Of a stretch of DNA of 40,049 bases, positions 16,819 to 24,937 are shown piece after piece. Made by a program: the position numbers and the translations under genes. The notes under the pieces are model-generated. The model saw only the letters and a program-made list of their open reading frames with translations. It had not been told where the DNA came from and did no database searches. Origin of the DNA: Saprospiraceae bacterium UBA2365 (GTDB lineage: Bacteria > Bacteroidota > Bacteroidia > Chitinophagales > Saprospiraceae). The first letter of the stretch is position 1. Each line of letters begins with the position of its first letter. The stretch spans positions 1 through 40,049 of the forward strand of contig DDTL01000097.1 of the NCBI GenBank assembly GCA_002344345.1. The letters run 5' to 3'.

Positions 16819-17663
16819 CAAAATATCCAATTATAACCGAGTAATAAAGCCACTGTCACATGAATGACCATGATGATCAGCATGATCAGGGCAAAAGGCA
16901 GATGCGCGATGTGCCAATATCGGAAAAGCCTTTGCATTAACTCTAAACGATGGATCTTTCTATTTAGTGCAGCTTCCCGGGAAAACTGGTTAAGGATCTC
17001 TTTTCTGATACGTGGAGTTATTTCAAAAGATCTTAATTTGCGTCCGATTTGTTTGATATGATTCCTTTCAAGAAAATAGCTGGCAAAAAAGCCGTTTTTG
17101 TTCTTTCTGACAGTATTCATATCCAACAACTCATGATAAGTGCTTTCAGGTAAATTGTTTTTGATCACGGAATGAATTTTCTCCTTTTCATCCCGGATCT
17201 CATTCAGGTTCAATTCCCTTCCCTGTATCGTCCGCGGTATCTGCAGATAAATGAAACGACCAATGACACCGCTTAAAATCACAGCCACCATGCTCCAGAA
17301 GCTGATCGATACGATGCCCCCCAGTTTAAAAGCTGTGTGAAACAGGATCATAATGGATCCCAGAGTACAAAGGAATATATGAAATTCCAGCCAGTGTTTC
17401 AGGATCCAGATGCGGGATAAAATTTTCATCCTTTTCCTCGCCATATATCCAAAAACTCCAATAATGATCAATAATGTACCTATGATGCCTAAACCATGTC
17501 CGTACAAACCATTGGGTTTCAGTAGTTGATGATCGGAGTGATAAAAACGTTCTTCCAGTGATGTCGTATAATAGGAGAGTCCGATATAAAACAGGTAAAC
17601 GGAAATAATGACAGTTATTGAAACCATCAGGAAAATATAGGCTGTATGCAGATGTTTCTTCAT
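16818..17663 (-). CDS. Putative transmembrane diheme cytochrome b
   Basis: This 281-residue inner-membrane protein has predicted helices at about 8-30, 55-75, 90-112, 117-140 and 250-275. A roughly 100-residue charged cytoplasmic segment lies before the last helix. His95 and His109 share one helix and His254 and His268 share another. Both pairs are separated by exactly 13 residues, the spacing that in diheme cytochromes b places two b hemes across the membrane. I do not recognise the precise family; it recalls small cytochrome b or ferric-reductase-like membrane proteins. The ATG at 17663 is preferred over an upstream TTG at 17699. It is the first gene of the six-gene operon and its stop overlaps the oxidoreductase start. 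A role as the electron link across the inner membrane is inferred. Confidence 0.7.
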   Translation of the reverse strand: MKKHLHTAYIFLMVSITVIISVYLFYIGLSYYTTSLEERFYHSDHQLLKPNGLYGHGLGIIGTLLIIIGVFGYMARKRMKILSRIWILKHWLEFHIFLCTLGSIMILFHTAFKLGGIVSISFWSMVAVILSGVIGRFIYLQIPRTIQGRELNLNEIRDEKEKIHSVIKNNLPESTYHELLDMNTVRKNKNGFFASYFLERNHIKQIGRKLRSFEITPRIRKEILNQFSREAALNRKIHRLELMQRLFRYWHIAHLPFALIMLIIMVIHVTVALLLGYNWIF

Positions 17664-17704
17664 CCGGTGTTTTTTTTGCAAGGTAAGAATAAAATACAAA
17701 AGTG

Positions 17705-17893
17705 CTTAAAAATTGAATTCGTGTATTTTTAGGCAGAACTTTAAGAAATTTGATGTAGAATTAAAACCGCACAGAATATTTACCCCGTAGGATGTAAATC
17801 CAACGGGGTCGAACCCCGTAGCGGAGCGGCTCGGGGTTCTTAGATCATTTTCCTCTTTGGTTCTTGCTTGTCCAGCTGAGGGATTGCGGGTTT
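17705..17893 (+). repeat. Dispersed intergenic repeat, copy 1, with two hairpins
   Basis: This stretch of about 185 bp is strongly similar, in the same orientation, to 39719-39895. Shared words include TTGAATTCGTG, GAAATTTGATGTAGAA, CACAGAATATTTACCC and ATCCAACGGGGTCGAAC. It contains two consecutive hairpins: CCCCGT/ACGGGG at 17783-17808 and GAACCCCG/CGGGGTTC at 17811-17839. It lies upstream of the cytochrome operon and downstream of the HxlR gene, and has no coding capacity. Confidence 0.8.
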
Positions 17894-17970
17894 CGGCACT
17901 TTCACCCGATAACGAATTTTGAAGCGGAGCAGAAACCTCGCCTAATCACTTAAACCCCAATGAATACTGC

Positions 17971-18306
17971 TTAATTGGTGTCGTTATTCTTTTCAATCAA
18001 TTGCATTCCCCAAATACATAATTCTTTCAATATAGGTTCAAGTGATTTTCCACTTTCAGTTAAACTATATTCTACCTTCGGGGGTATTTCTTTGTAAATC
18101 TCACGATGCAACAGTCCGTCAGTCTCCAACTCTCTTAATTGCTGAGTAAGCATTTTTTGAGTAACTCCAGGCATTAGTTGTTTTAGTTCACCAAATCGCT
18201 TTACGCCGGTAAATAAATGACCTAAAATTACTATTTTCCACTTGCCACCAATTATTTCCATTGCACTGGTTAGTGGACATGATAAATAATTTTCACTTGT
18301 AACCAT
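17971..18306 (-). CDS. HxlR-family winged-helix transcriptional regulator
   Basis: This 111-residue protein matches the HxlR family throughout: an N-terminal Cys in YLSCPLTSAMEIIGGKWK, then the winged-helix core (RFGELKQLMPGVTQKMLTQQLRELETDGL) and the wing (PPKVEYSLTESGKSL). Family members such as YodB and HypR often sense quinones, aldehydes or oxidants through the conserved Cys near the N-terminus, here Cys10. It is divergent from the gene starting at 18433 and probably controls both that unit and itself through the direct repeats at 18344-18380. The start is ATG at 18306. Confidence 0.9.
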   Translation of the reverse strand: MVTSENYLSCPLTSAMEIIGGKWKIVILGHLFTGVKRFGELKQLMPGVTQKMLTQQLRELETDGLLHREIYKEIPPKVEYSLTESGKSLEPILKELCIWGMQLIEKNNDTN

Positions 18307-18343
18307 ATTTATTGATTTATAAACCTTTAATATTCTGCATTAG

Positions 18344-18380
18344 TTACTTTTTAGTTCCTACATTACCAAATAGTACCTAC
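18344..18380. promoter_or_regulatory. Putative HxlR operator: two 18-bp direct repeats
   Basis: TTACTTTTTAGTTCCTAC (18344-18361) and TTACCAAATAGTACCTAC (18363-18380) share 13 of 18 bases in the pattern TTAC-n5-AGT-n-CCTAC, with a 19-bp period. They lie between the HxlR start codon and the divergent promoters, close to the predicted HxlR transcription start. That position suits autorepression and control of the divergent unit. Confidence 0.55.
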
Positions 18381-18414
18381 TTGCAAAAATAATACTGTAG
18401 ATTTAGTTTTGCAA
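18381..18414. promoter_or_regulatory. Overlapping divergent promoters in a symmetric element
   Basis: On the plus strand, TTG at 18381-18383 and TAGTTTTG at 18404-18411 match the -33 and TAnnTTTG -7 elements with a 20-bp spacer. They drive the gene at 18433. On the minus strand, TATTTTTG (18391 to 18384) and TTG (18414 to 18412) form an equivalent promoter, also with a 20-bp spacer, for the HxlR gene. The ends TTGCAAAA and TTTTGCAA are an inverted repeat, so the two promoters occupy the same 34 bp. Confidence 0.6.
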
Positions 18415-18432
18415 CCCAAAAAAATATTATTT

Positions 18433-19404
18433 ATGAGCAAAATGAATTTCAAATCAGCCCTGAATGCTATCGTTGCAATTGTACTTCTAAGTAGTCAAAC
18501 AGTTAAAACAAATAGTAATATGGAACAAAAATTTACAAGTATGGTCGTTTTCGGCGATGGCTTAAATGACATGGGGAAATGGGGTAAAATTACAAATTAT
18601 AAATATCCACCTGCTGATGCTGGTTTTTACGAGAGTAGGTGGACTAATGGTAAAGTTTGGGTAGAACATTTTGCTGATGCATTGCATTTACCAATTTCAT
18701 TAGCAAATAATTATGCAATGGGTGGTGCAACTACCGGGCATTATAACATAAATGAACCATTAAAAACGGTTTTACAACTTGATAGTAATATCGAATTATC
18801 GGGAATGTTGGCACAGGTAAAAGCTTATTTAGCAACTGATCCTATTATTGATGATAAAACACTATTCGTATTATGGGCTGGAGGACATGACATTGGAAAT
18901 TACCTTGAGTACGGCCAACCTGATCTAAAAATATATCCGCCTTCAAATAACTATAAACAAGCAATTGAATTACTTGTAAAATCAGGGGCTTCAAATATTT
19001 TTGTAGGTACAATGCCTGATATGAGTTATTCGCCCGGTTATTTTGGCACAGAAAAACAAAATATGGCTTCACAACTTTGTACAGAGTTGAATCAGGGACT
19101 ACAAGAAATTGAGAACAGTTATCAAAACTCAAATGTGAAGTTTTACAAGTTTGATGGTGCAAGTGTTTTTACAAAAGTCGGAATGAATCCAGCCGAATAT
19201 GGCATTAAATCTACAGATGCGTATTTACCATTGGATATTATTAATTTCGTGAATCCTTTGGAAAAAACAAATGTGCCAATTCCAAATAAAAGTAAAGGAT
19301 TAAATCCTGATGAATTTATGAATTGGTGGGCAGTTTCGGCAAGTGCAAAGGTGCATAAAATAATAGCAGATGAAGCCGTGAAATTTATTAATTCAAAAAA
19401 ATAG
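18433..19404 (+). CDS. GDSL/SGNH-hydrolase-like protein with degenerate active site
   Basis: This 323-residue predicted exported protein has a signal segment SALNAIVAIVLLSSQ. The ATG at 18433 is preferred to a TTG at 18409 that overlaps the promoter. The fold signatures of the GDSL lipase/esterase family are present: block I as VFGDGLNDMG, block II as NNYAMGGATTG and block III as WAGGHDIGNYL. The key residues are changed. The nucleophile Ser of GDS is Gly, the block III Asn (GxND) is His, and the C-terminal DxxH is replaced by NWWAVSAS. It may therefore be a pseudoenzyme or bind a ligand without hydrolysing it. It is the first gene of a three-gene plus-strand unit opposite an HxlR regulator. 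Confidence 0.75.
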   Translation: MSKMNFKSALNAIVAIVLLSSQTVKTNSNMEQKFTSMVVFGDGLNDMGKWGKITNYKYPPADAGFYESRWTNGKVWVEHFADALHLPISLANNYAMGGATTGHYNINEPLKTVLQLDSNIELSGMLAQVKAYLATDPIIDDKTLFVLWAGGHDIGNYLEYGQPDLKIYPPSNNYKQAIELLVKSGASNIFVGTMPDMSYSPGYFGTEKQNMASQLCTELNQGLQEIENSYQNSNVKFYKFDGASVFTKVGMNPAEYGIKSTDAYLPLDIINFVNPLEKTNVPIPNKSKGLNPDEFMNWWAVSASAKVHKIIADEAVKFINSKK

Positions 19405-19409
19405 CAACA

Positions 19410-20039
19410 ATGAAAATAGCATTTATAGGAATTGGAAATGTGGGATTTGCAATTGCAAATAACCTTCAAAAATTGGGTTACGAAATTATTGTAGCCAACA
19501 ATAATGCACATTCGGAAAGTGTTAAGGTTGCTAAAATGCGAAATCCGAATTTTGTTGTTAAAAATGTGCAGGATGCAGTAAACGAATGCGAAATTATTTT
19601 TTTAGCCACACCATATCAGGCAAACGAAACAGCTCTCAAAGGAATAAAGTTTAATGGCAAACCTTTAGTTGATTGCACTAATCCTGTCGGTGCGGGAATT
19701 TCTCATGGTTTGAATAGTGTAAAATCTGGTTCGGAAGTTGTTCAGGAATTGGCGATTGATGCAAAAGTGGTGAAGGCATTTACTATTTATGGTTTTGAAA
19801 ATTTTATAGATAGTTCTTTCCCAATGTACAATGTAAAACCCGCAATGCTTATTTGTGGAAACTCTGAAGATGCTAAAAAGCAAGTTTCAAAACTCATCGA
19901 AGAATTAGGTTATTTTGCCAAAGATACAGGAAACATAACACAAGCATTACATTTAGAACATATGACTTTATTATGGGTCAAAATGGTGCGTATGAATGGT
20001 CATCATCCAAATTTTGTTTGGGGATATTTGGAAAAATAA
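19410..20039 (+). CDS. F420/NADP oxidoreductase-like Rossmann protein
   Basis: This 209-residue cytosolic protein has an N-terminal dinucleotide-binding motif, IGIGNVGFAIANNL. It also has strand and loop patterns of the NADPH-dependent F420 reductase / coenzyme F420-dependent NADP oxidoreductase family (IIFLATPYQA, PLVDCTNP, VVKAFTIYGFEN, MLICGNSEDAKK). In Bacteroidota such proteins are usually annotated as NADPH-dependent reductases, and F420 use is doubtful. The ATG lies six bases after the previous stop, so it is co-transcribed with the GDSL-like gene. HxlR control would suit a response to electrophilic or oxidative stress, which is an inference. Confidence 0.8.
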   Translation: MKIAFIGIGNVGFAIANNLQKLGYEIIVANNNAHSESVKVAKMRNPNFVVKNVQDAVNECEIIFLATPYQANETALKGIKFNGKPLVDCTNPVGAGISHGLNSVKSGSEVVQELAIDAKVVKAFTIYGFENFIDSSFPMYNVKPAMLICGNSEDAKKQVSKLIEELGYFAKDTGNITQALHLEHMTLLWVKMVRMNGHHPNFVWGYLEK

Positions 20040-20043
20040 AATT

Positions 20044-20676
20044 ATGGAAAATATTAAGAATTACTTCTCGAAATCCCGTGTGGAAACTTTTTCTGACGGG
20101 GTTTTCGCTATTATTGTAACATTACTGGTTCTTGAAATCAAAGTTCCGCATATTGATCTACACGACAATAGTAGTGATTTATTAAAAGCATTAATCGGGT
20201 TGCTTCCTAAATTTATAAGTTGGATCATCAGTTTCTTTACGGTTTGTGTGATTTGGGTAAATCATCATCGGCTATTCAAGATATTCTATATTTTTAATCA
20301 TGGTTTATTTTGGTGGAATGCAATTTTGTTAATGTGGTGTTCTTTCATTCCATTTCCAACTGCTGTTTTGGGCGACTATCCAGACAATCAAATGGCTGTT
20401 TTGCTATATGGAATTGTAATGATGTTTATGGCACTAACTTTCTCGTTGATGCGGATATATGCTGCAAACAGAAAGTCATTACTAAGTTCTGAAATTGATA
20501 TTTCAAAATTTAAAAAAGGAACAATATTTTCAATCATATTTGGTCCGGTTCTTTATTTAGCAGGAGCAATAGGTTCATTTATACATCCCTATCTCTCATT
20601 TGCTATCTATCTGGGAATTGCAATTTATTTCATTTTTCCACATTCAACAGAAGATATTGAGTTAAAATCTGAGTAG
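20044..20676 (+). CDS. TMEM175-family (DUF1211) putative potassium channel
   Basis: This 210-residue membrane protein has about six transmembrane helices. The first helix carries the family signature RVETFSDGVFAIIVTLLVLE (FSDxxxAIxxTLLxL). Bacterial TMEM175 proteins form tetrameric K+ channels. The start is ATG at 20044, four bases after the preceding stop; the longer frame from 19996 begins inside the upstream gene. It is the last gene of the HxlR-linked unit. Confidence 0.88.
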   Translation: MENIKNYFSKSRVETFSDGVFAIIVTLLVLEIKVPHIDLHDNSSDLLKALIGLLPKFISWIISFFTVCVIWVNHHRLFKIFYIFNHGLFWWNAILLMWCSFIPFPTAVLGDYPDNQMAVLLYGIVMMFMALTFSLMRIYAANRKSLLSSEIDISKFKKGTIFSIIFGPVLYLAGAIGSFIHPYLSFAIYLGIAIYFIFPHSTEDIELKSE

Positions 20677-21115
20677 TAAGGTTGTCTTTTAATTCTAATT
20701 TACGATAATTAACTGTTTGAATATTAGGCGATTTCATATTACATTTTTCGGGGTATCTGTCTTGAGAAAAGATTCCAAGATCATTGGGATCAAGACCAAA
20801 TTTACAATTTTCTTTCTTTCAATGCAATTTGTTTTCTTTTTCCATTCAGGAAAATGTATTTAGTTTTGGGCAGGTATTGCTATTTTTTATTTGCCATGTT
20901 TCAAAGAATAACGGCTATTTTGCGTACGGTAGCAGTATTTGCAGCTTGTCGTCCTTTTTTAAATTCTGACTAATGGTGGCGGCATGCAAAGTTGCCGATT
21001 GCGGATGATTCACTGTCATGTTACACAAAAGTTGGCGCGGGCTACAACCCATAAATAACCTACAATCACTGCAATTAATATATATTGCAAGTTATGCTCT
21101 GTTTTCAATTTACTT
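20677..21115. other. Intergenic region, probably remnant cassette boundary
   Basis: No gene is visible in these 440 bp. The right end has a small palindrome (TGCAA/TTGCA around 21070-21090) followed by GTTATGC at 21091-21097, 19 bp from the stop of the next gene. This resembles the cassette boundaries seen further right, but the match is weak. Confidence 0.35.
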
Positions 21116-21952
21116 TCAACTCATTACTGTTACCAATTCTAACAATTTTAATCCAACTGATTTGTCTCCATTTATCTTAATATTTGTTGTGTATTTATCT
21201 TTTTCTCTGTCCGTGTTTGTGAAAATTATCCATGCAATATCATCGGGTAGTTCAATCGAAGTGTAAATTTTTGAATTAATGGAGTCTGCAAAAATCCATT
21301 TGTCTGTTTTCCATTCAATTACCCAGCTTTTATTTAATTTGCCTGTCAAACTAATTTTAATTTTAGTGTTGTTCTCAAAATCACTAAACTCTCTGAACAA
21401 ATGAGGTAAAGCAATCATAAATGTATCGTATAATGGTTCTGTATATTCCGTATTTAATAAAATTGGTTTGTTAAGAGCCAATCTGATTTGCATTTGATGA
21501 TGCCATTTTTCTGTATATTCCCTTGCAATATCAAACCAATTTTGAGATTCTGCTTCTCCTGCCCACGCGACTGAAAATATTGCCTTATCATTCGGATTTT
21601 TATTTTTCAAAAACTCATAAAATTGTTTATCAGCATATTGTAACAAATCAATAAGAATTGGAGGACTTAATCTCCGTGAAACAATCATCCACTCTTTGTT
21701 TAGTTTTTGAATAAAGTCAACTAAATCCTTGTATGAATTAATATTTGGTACATTTGTATCATCTGTAAAATTGTCTCGTTGAAAAGATAAATTTCTCAAT
21801 GAACCGTCAATTAAATGTGAAACCAAATCTTTAACGGTTCTTCCATTGATTGGTGACGGCTTTAACCAATCAGATGCTTCCAATCCTTGTAATAATTCCA
21901 AAAGTTCTTCTGTCAATTTTGGGAATAAATGTATTGTTTCAATCCGTTTCAT
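21116..21952 (-). CDS. DinB/maleylpyruvate-isomerase-like protein
   Basis: This 278-residue protein starts at ATG 21952. The N-terminal part has the four-helix pattern of the DinB / mycothiol-dependent maleylpyruvate isomerase N-terminal domain: LLQGLEASDWLKPSPINGRTVKDLVSHLIDG, and later REYTEKWHHQMQIR. His residues in these two segments are positioned like the metal ligands of this superfamily. The C-terminal third is an extra domain resembling the SCP2/MDMPI C-terminal fold. Bacteroidota lack mycothiol, so the true substrate is unknown; a thiol- or metal-dependent transferase role is a family-level guess. It is the first of the single minus-strand accessory genes. Confidence 0.65.
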   Translation of the reverse strand: MKRIETIHLFPKLTEELLELLQGLEASDWLKPSPINGRTVKDLVSHLIDGSLRNLSFQRDNFTDDTNVPNINSYKDLVDFIQKLNKEWMIVSRRLSPPILIDLLQYADKQFYEFLKNKNPNDKAIFSVAWAGEAESQNWFDIAREYTEKWHHQMQIRLALNKPILLNTEYTEPLYDTFMIALPHLFREFSDFENNTKIKISLTGKLNKSWVIEWKTDKWIFADSINSKIYTSIELPDDIAWIIFTNTDREKDKYTTNIKINGDKSVGLKLLELVTVMS

Positions 21953-22096
21953 ATTATAGTATAAGTTTCGGTCTGGTCAAATTGGGCATTAGGATTTTGG
22001 CCATGCAGCAGCGAAGGATTAGAAGCTTAAATGTTCAATTTACCACTTCTGCCCTCATTGCGTTCAAACCCCTGTTAGTGGATTGCGCATGTTGTT

Positions 22097-22612
22097 TTAA
22101 TGTCTTTTTAATTCCCACTTCCAAATGAATCCATCGTCAGGGTCATAGATTTCTTCAATCCATTCAAATCCAAATTTCTTCAGAATCTTAGTAGATGGAT
22201 TTTCTTCTCTAAGTGTGTGGGCAATAATTGATTTCACTCTCTGGTCATTGAAAGCATTTTTAATCAATCCATTTGTCATTTCGGACGCAAGTCCAAGATT
22301 ACGATAGCTTGGTGCAATTTCATACCCAAGTTCAACCGTTCCATCAGTTGTCGGTTTTCCTTTATATCCACCATTTCCAATTAATCTGTTGTCATGCTTG
22401 TGAATTGGAAAATATGTTAACCAACCTTTCTCGTCTTCACTTTCAGTAAGTTTGTCAAGTGAATATTGTAATGGTCCAATACCAAATTCTGTCCAATTAT
22501 CCTGAACTGTCACATTCAGTTTGTGGGCAATAAATTCATTTCCTTGAATAGCTGAATGCAATATTTCAGCATCGCAAGGAATGAGTTTTAAGTTCTTTGT
22601 TTCTATTAGCAT
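22097..22612 (-). CDS. GNAT-family N-acetyltransferase (RimJ/RimL-like)
   Basis: This 171-residue protein starts at ATG 22612. It shows the acetyltransferase pattern ELGYEIAPSYRNLGLASEMTNGLI (acetyl-CoA site with RxxGxA), followed by VKSIIAHTLREENPSTKILKKFGFE typical of the RimJ/RimL subgroup. The acceptor is unknown; it could be a protein N-terminus, an antibiotic or a metabolite. It is flanked by inverted GTTAGTGG/CCACTAAC cores at 22074-22081 and 22655-22662, as expected for a mobile gene cassette. Confidence 0.88.
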   Translation of the reverse strand: MLIETKNLKLIPCDAEILHSAIQGNEFIAHKLNVTVQDNWTEFGIGPLQYSLDKLTESEDEKGWLTYFPIHKHDNRLIGNGGYKGKPTTDGTVELGYEIAPSYRNLGLASEMTNGLIKNAFNDQRVKSIIAHTLREENPSTKILKKFGFEWIEEIYDPDDGFIWKWELKRH

Positions 22613-22654
22613 CTCATTAATAAATATTTGTTGATGTGTTGCTTTTTAGCCTGA

Positions 22655-22787
22655 CCACTAACGGTTTCAAACTTTGCGTTGGTGGGCATATGAAACCGAA
22701 AAACTGTCTGCCAGCACCAACGTTTATTAATTGCTCAAATGTTTCTATTCGCACGGTCTGCCCACTGACGCAAAACCCGTGTTGAAC
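22655..22787. repeat. attC-like imperfect palindrome, site C
   Basis: The 133-bp site starts with CCACTAAC and ends with GTTGAAC, which fits the integron core consensus GTTRRRY. The arms pair imperfectly: AACGGTTT...TTTGCGTTGGTGGGC on the left against GCCCACTGACGCAAAACCCGTGTT on the right (positions about 22661-22692 and 22760-22783). It separates the GNAT cassette from the segment with IS91 remnants. Confidence 0.55.
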
Positions 22788-22921
22788 TAAACCTTCAGTA
22801 GCTTTCCCACGCCCGGAATGATGGTGGTTTATTATCTGCTGTCATTAAGATTTTAACTAAAAGCAACAAAAGATGACAACAAAAAAGAAAGCTCCTGATT
22901 AAAATCCTGACCTTCAGCGTC

Positions 22922-23377
22922 ATGGAACCTGTGCTGATCGCAGCGTCAGTAGAGTTAGCAAAGCACACATTGATCGCACGTGCCAAGGCACAAGTTAGTG
23001 GATTTGCAGCACTTATAGAGCGATTTGAGAAAAAACTTTCTATCACAGGTCGCAGTAAGCGCACGTGCTTGAATTATTCCCGGCATCTGGCAGCCATGGC
23101 GTAATATTGATTGTTAGTCGATCTAACTATATGATATTTATGTATTTATGGCTTCCTGTCCGGTTCATGGAAATCTGAAAAGTTAGCACGATTGCAAAGT
23201 TCATTTTCTGAATCATGTGCAGTAAAAAAAGTTGAAGTGATCAAATCCTGGTCATTACCATCATGTCCGTGCTGCAAGACAGGAAAGATGCACGTCATCG
23301 AGACTTTCGGGAGAAGAGGGCCACCGGATTTGCATAAACAAGGCGGGGAAAATGAAACTGCTTACTGCATCGCATAA
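22922..23377 (+). pseudogene. Remnants of an IS91-type element (recombinase and transposase fragments)
   Basis: 22922-23104 encodes a 60-residue fragment ending in ERFEKKLSITGRSKRTCLNY, typical of the N-terminal core-binding domain of Bacteroidota tyrosine recombinases that accompany IS91-like elements. 23192-23377 encodes SLPSCPCCKTGKMHVIETFGRRG, which resembles the zinc-ribbon-like C-terminus of IS91 transposases. The bulk of both genes is missing, which points to a large internal deletion. The rest of 22788-23632 has no intact gene. Confidence 0.55.
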
Positions 23378-23632
23378 GAGATGTGGATAAGGGAAGTTAT
23401 GTAAAAACCGATGTGAAAACAGAAGAAACAAAGCTAAAAAGCAATCAAACCAGGTTGCAGGATCAGGAAAAAGGGTAACTTCACACGATATATCCTACAT
23501 TCGCAATACCGATAACCCCATAAGATTAAAAAAATGCTGGTTTTCCGCTCTTGAGAGCGCTACCGAAAGAGGTCAAAGATGCTGACCGACAGCGTCAGTA
23601 TTCCGTTCACCCCGTTGGTAATAACCTAAGGG

Positions 23633-23726
23633 GTTCAACACTGCGTTCACCCCGTTGGTGTTTACCTACGGGGGTTCATCGCGTGGTTTGCAACCACGAC
23701 GAACGCTTAGATGTTATAGCCAGTGG
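23633..23726. repeat. attC-like imperfect palindrome, site E
   Basis: It starts with GTTCAACACTGCGTTC and ends with GAACGCTTAGATGTTATAGCC. The outer arms AAC-ACT-GCGTTC and GAACGC-TTAGAT-GTT pair. An inner hairpin GTGGTTTGCAACCAC lies at about 23682-23696. The right core GTTATAGCCAGTGG (23713-23726) directly abuts the stop codon of the Fic gene at 23727. Confidence 0.55.
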
Positions 23727-24833
23727 TTATTCTAATTTAAAGTCTGTTAATTCATAATTAGCGTTTCGCCCTCCTTCTGTTGTTTGTTTTAAGATACCTT
23801 TTTTGATCAAGTCTTGTATATCACGCAAAGCGGTATCAGTAGAGGTTTTGGTGATTTTTGCCCATTTTGAAGTTTGTAATTTACCTTCAAATCCGTCTAA
23901 AAGTTTGTTAAGCATTAAGCGTTGTCGTTCGTTGATGGGTGTTTGTTCGTGCAATTTCCAAAATCCAGCCTTATGTAATATTTTTTGAGTCGTGTTTTCC
24001 GTTGCAAGCATTGCGTTTTTCAGACAATGTAAAAACCATTCGAGCCACTCGGTAATGTTGCCTGTGCTATGTTGTACTTTTTGCAATATTTCGTAATAAC
24101 GTTTGCGTTCTATTAAAATTTGGCTCGACATACTGTAAAAACGTTCACCACTACTTTCGGCACGGGCGAGCAACATATCAGTTATCGCACGAGCAATTCG
24201 ACCGTTTCCATCATCAAAGGGATGAATGATGATAAACCAAAAGTGGGCAATGGCAGCTTTCAGAACGGGATCAAGTTTATTGTCATGATTGAACCAATTT
24301 AAAAACTTGTCCATTTCAGCTTTTACTAATACTTGTTTTACAGCTTCATAATGCACTTTTTCTTTTCCCATTGCTCCTGAAACTACTTGCATTTCGCCTG
24401 TACGGTATCTGCCCACCTCGATTTCATAAGGTCCGCTATATCCTGTTGGAAAAAGTGCTGCGTGCCAACCAAACAAACGTTTTTCAGTTAAAGGTAATTG
24501 GTAGCGTTGGGTAGCATCAAGCATCATTTCAACAACGCCCTCAATGTGTCGGCTACTTGGCACAAGTCCTGCTGTGTTAATACCCAAACGCCTTGCTATA
24601 GATGAGCGTACTTGTTCGTAGTCGAGCAATTCACCTTCTATTTCAGATGATTTTACTACGTCTAAGGTTAAGGCGGTAAGTGTGGCTTCTTCTTTGGCAG
24701 AGAACCCAAGTGCGTTCATTTGCCCGATGATTTTGCCTTGCATTAACCGAACTTCGCCAAATACTCCATTTATAGCTTTATCATCCCAGGTAAAGTCTGT
24801 CCAGTTTTTATGTTCGTAAATATATTTGGCCAT
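23727..24833 (-). CDS. Fic-family protein (putative AMP transferase) with inhibitory motif
   Basis: This 368-residue protein starts at ATG 24833. The catalytic Fic motif HPFDDGNGRIAR is complete at 204-215 (HPFx[D/E]GNGRxxR), with His204 as the base. The N-terminal inhibitory helix motif SSEIEGE at 62-68 marks a class II, self-inhibited Fic protein. The N-terminal region resembles the DUF4172 domain and the C-terminus (about 310-368) a winged helix. Fic proteins typically transfer AMP to target proteins; the target here is unknown. No separate antitoxin gene is needed or seen. It is flanked by 14-bp inverted cores (23713-23726 and 24938-24951), as for a gene cassette. Confidence 0.93.
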   Translation of the reverse strand: MAKYIYEHKNWTDFTWDDKAINGVFGEVRLMQGKIIGQMNALGFSAKEEATLTALTLDVVKSSEIEGELLDYEQVRSSIARRLGINTAGLVPSSRHIEGVVEMMLDATQRYQLPLTEKRLFGWHAALFPTGYSGPYEIEVGRYRTGEMQVVSGAMGKEKVHYEAVKQVLVKAEMDKFLNWFNHDNKLDPVLKAAIAHFWFIIIHPFDDGNGRIARAITDMLLARAESSGERFYSMSSQILIERKRYYEILQKVQHSTGNITEWLEWFLHCLKNAMLATENTTQKILHKAGFWKLHEQTPINERQRLMLNKLLDGFEGKLQTSKWAKITKTSTDTALRDIQDLIKKGILKQTTEGGRNANYELTDFKLE

Positions 24834-24854
24834 TGCTCCCGATCAATTATGCAG

Positions 24855-24887
24855 CAAATATAAAAATTATTTGCCGCAAATATGCGG
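24855..24887 (-). promoter_or_regulatory. Putative Fic promoter and palindromic operator
   Basis: On the minus strand, TATATTTG (24862 to 24855) matches the TAnnTTTG -7 element and leaves a leader of about 15 nt to the Fic ATG. The palindrome CCGCAAATATGCGG at 24874-24887 overlaps where a -33 box would lie and could bind a repressor. The Fic C-terminal winged helix makes autoregulation possible. The -33 spacing itself is not canonical. Confidence 0.35.
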
Positions 24888-24937
24888 TGTTTATTTTATT
24901 TTTTCACCGCACGTTATGATGTTGACATGTCGCTCTA

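Noticed and set aside
21957..21965. Right-hand core for a cassette around the DinB-like gene (partner of 21091)
   Set aside because: CTTATACTA matches GTTATGCTC at only six of nine bases and lies just five bases from the start codon. It is too weak to count as a fifth cassette.
23727..24833. Fic gene as part of a classic two-gene toxin-antitoxin pair
   Set aside because: The inhibitory motif is within the protein and no small partner gene is found on either side.
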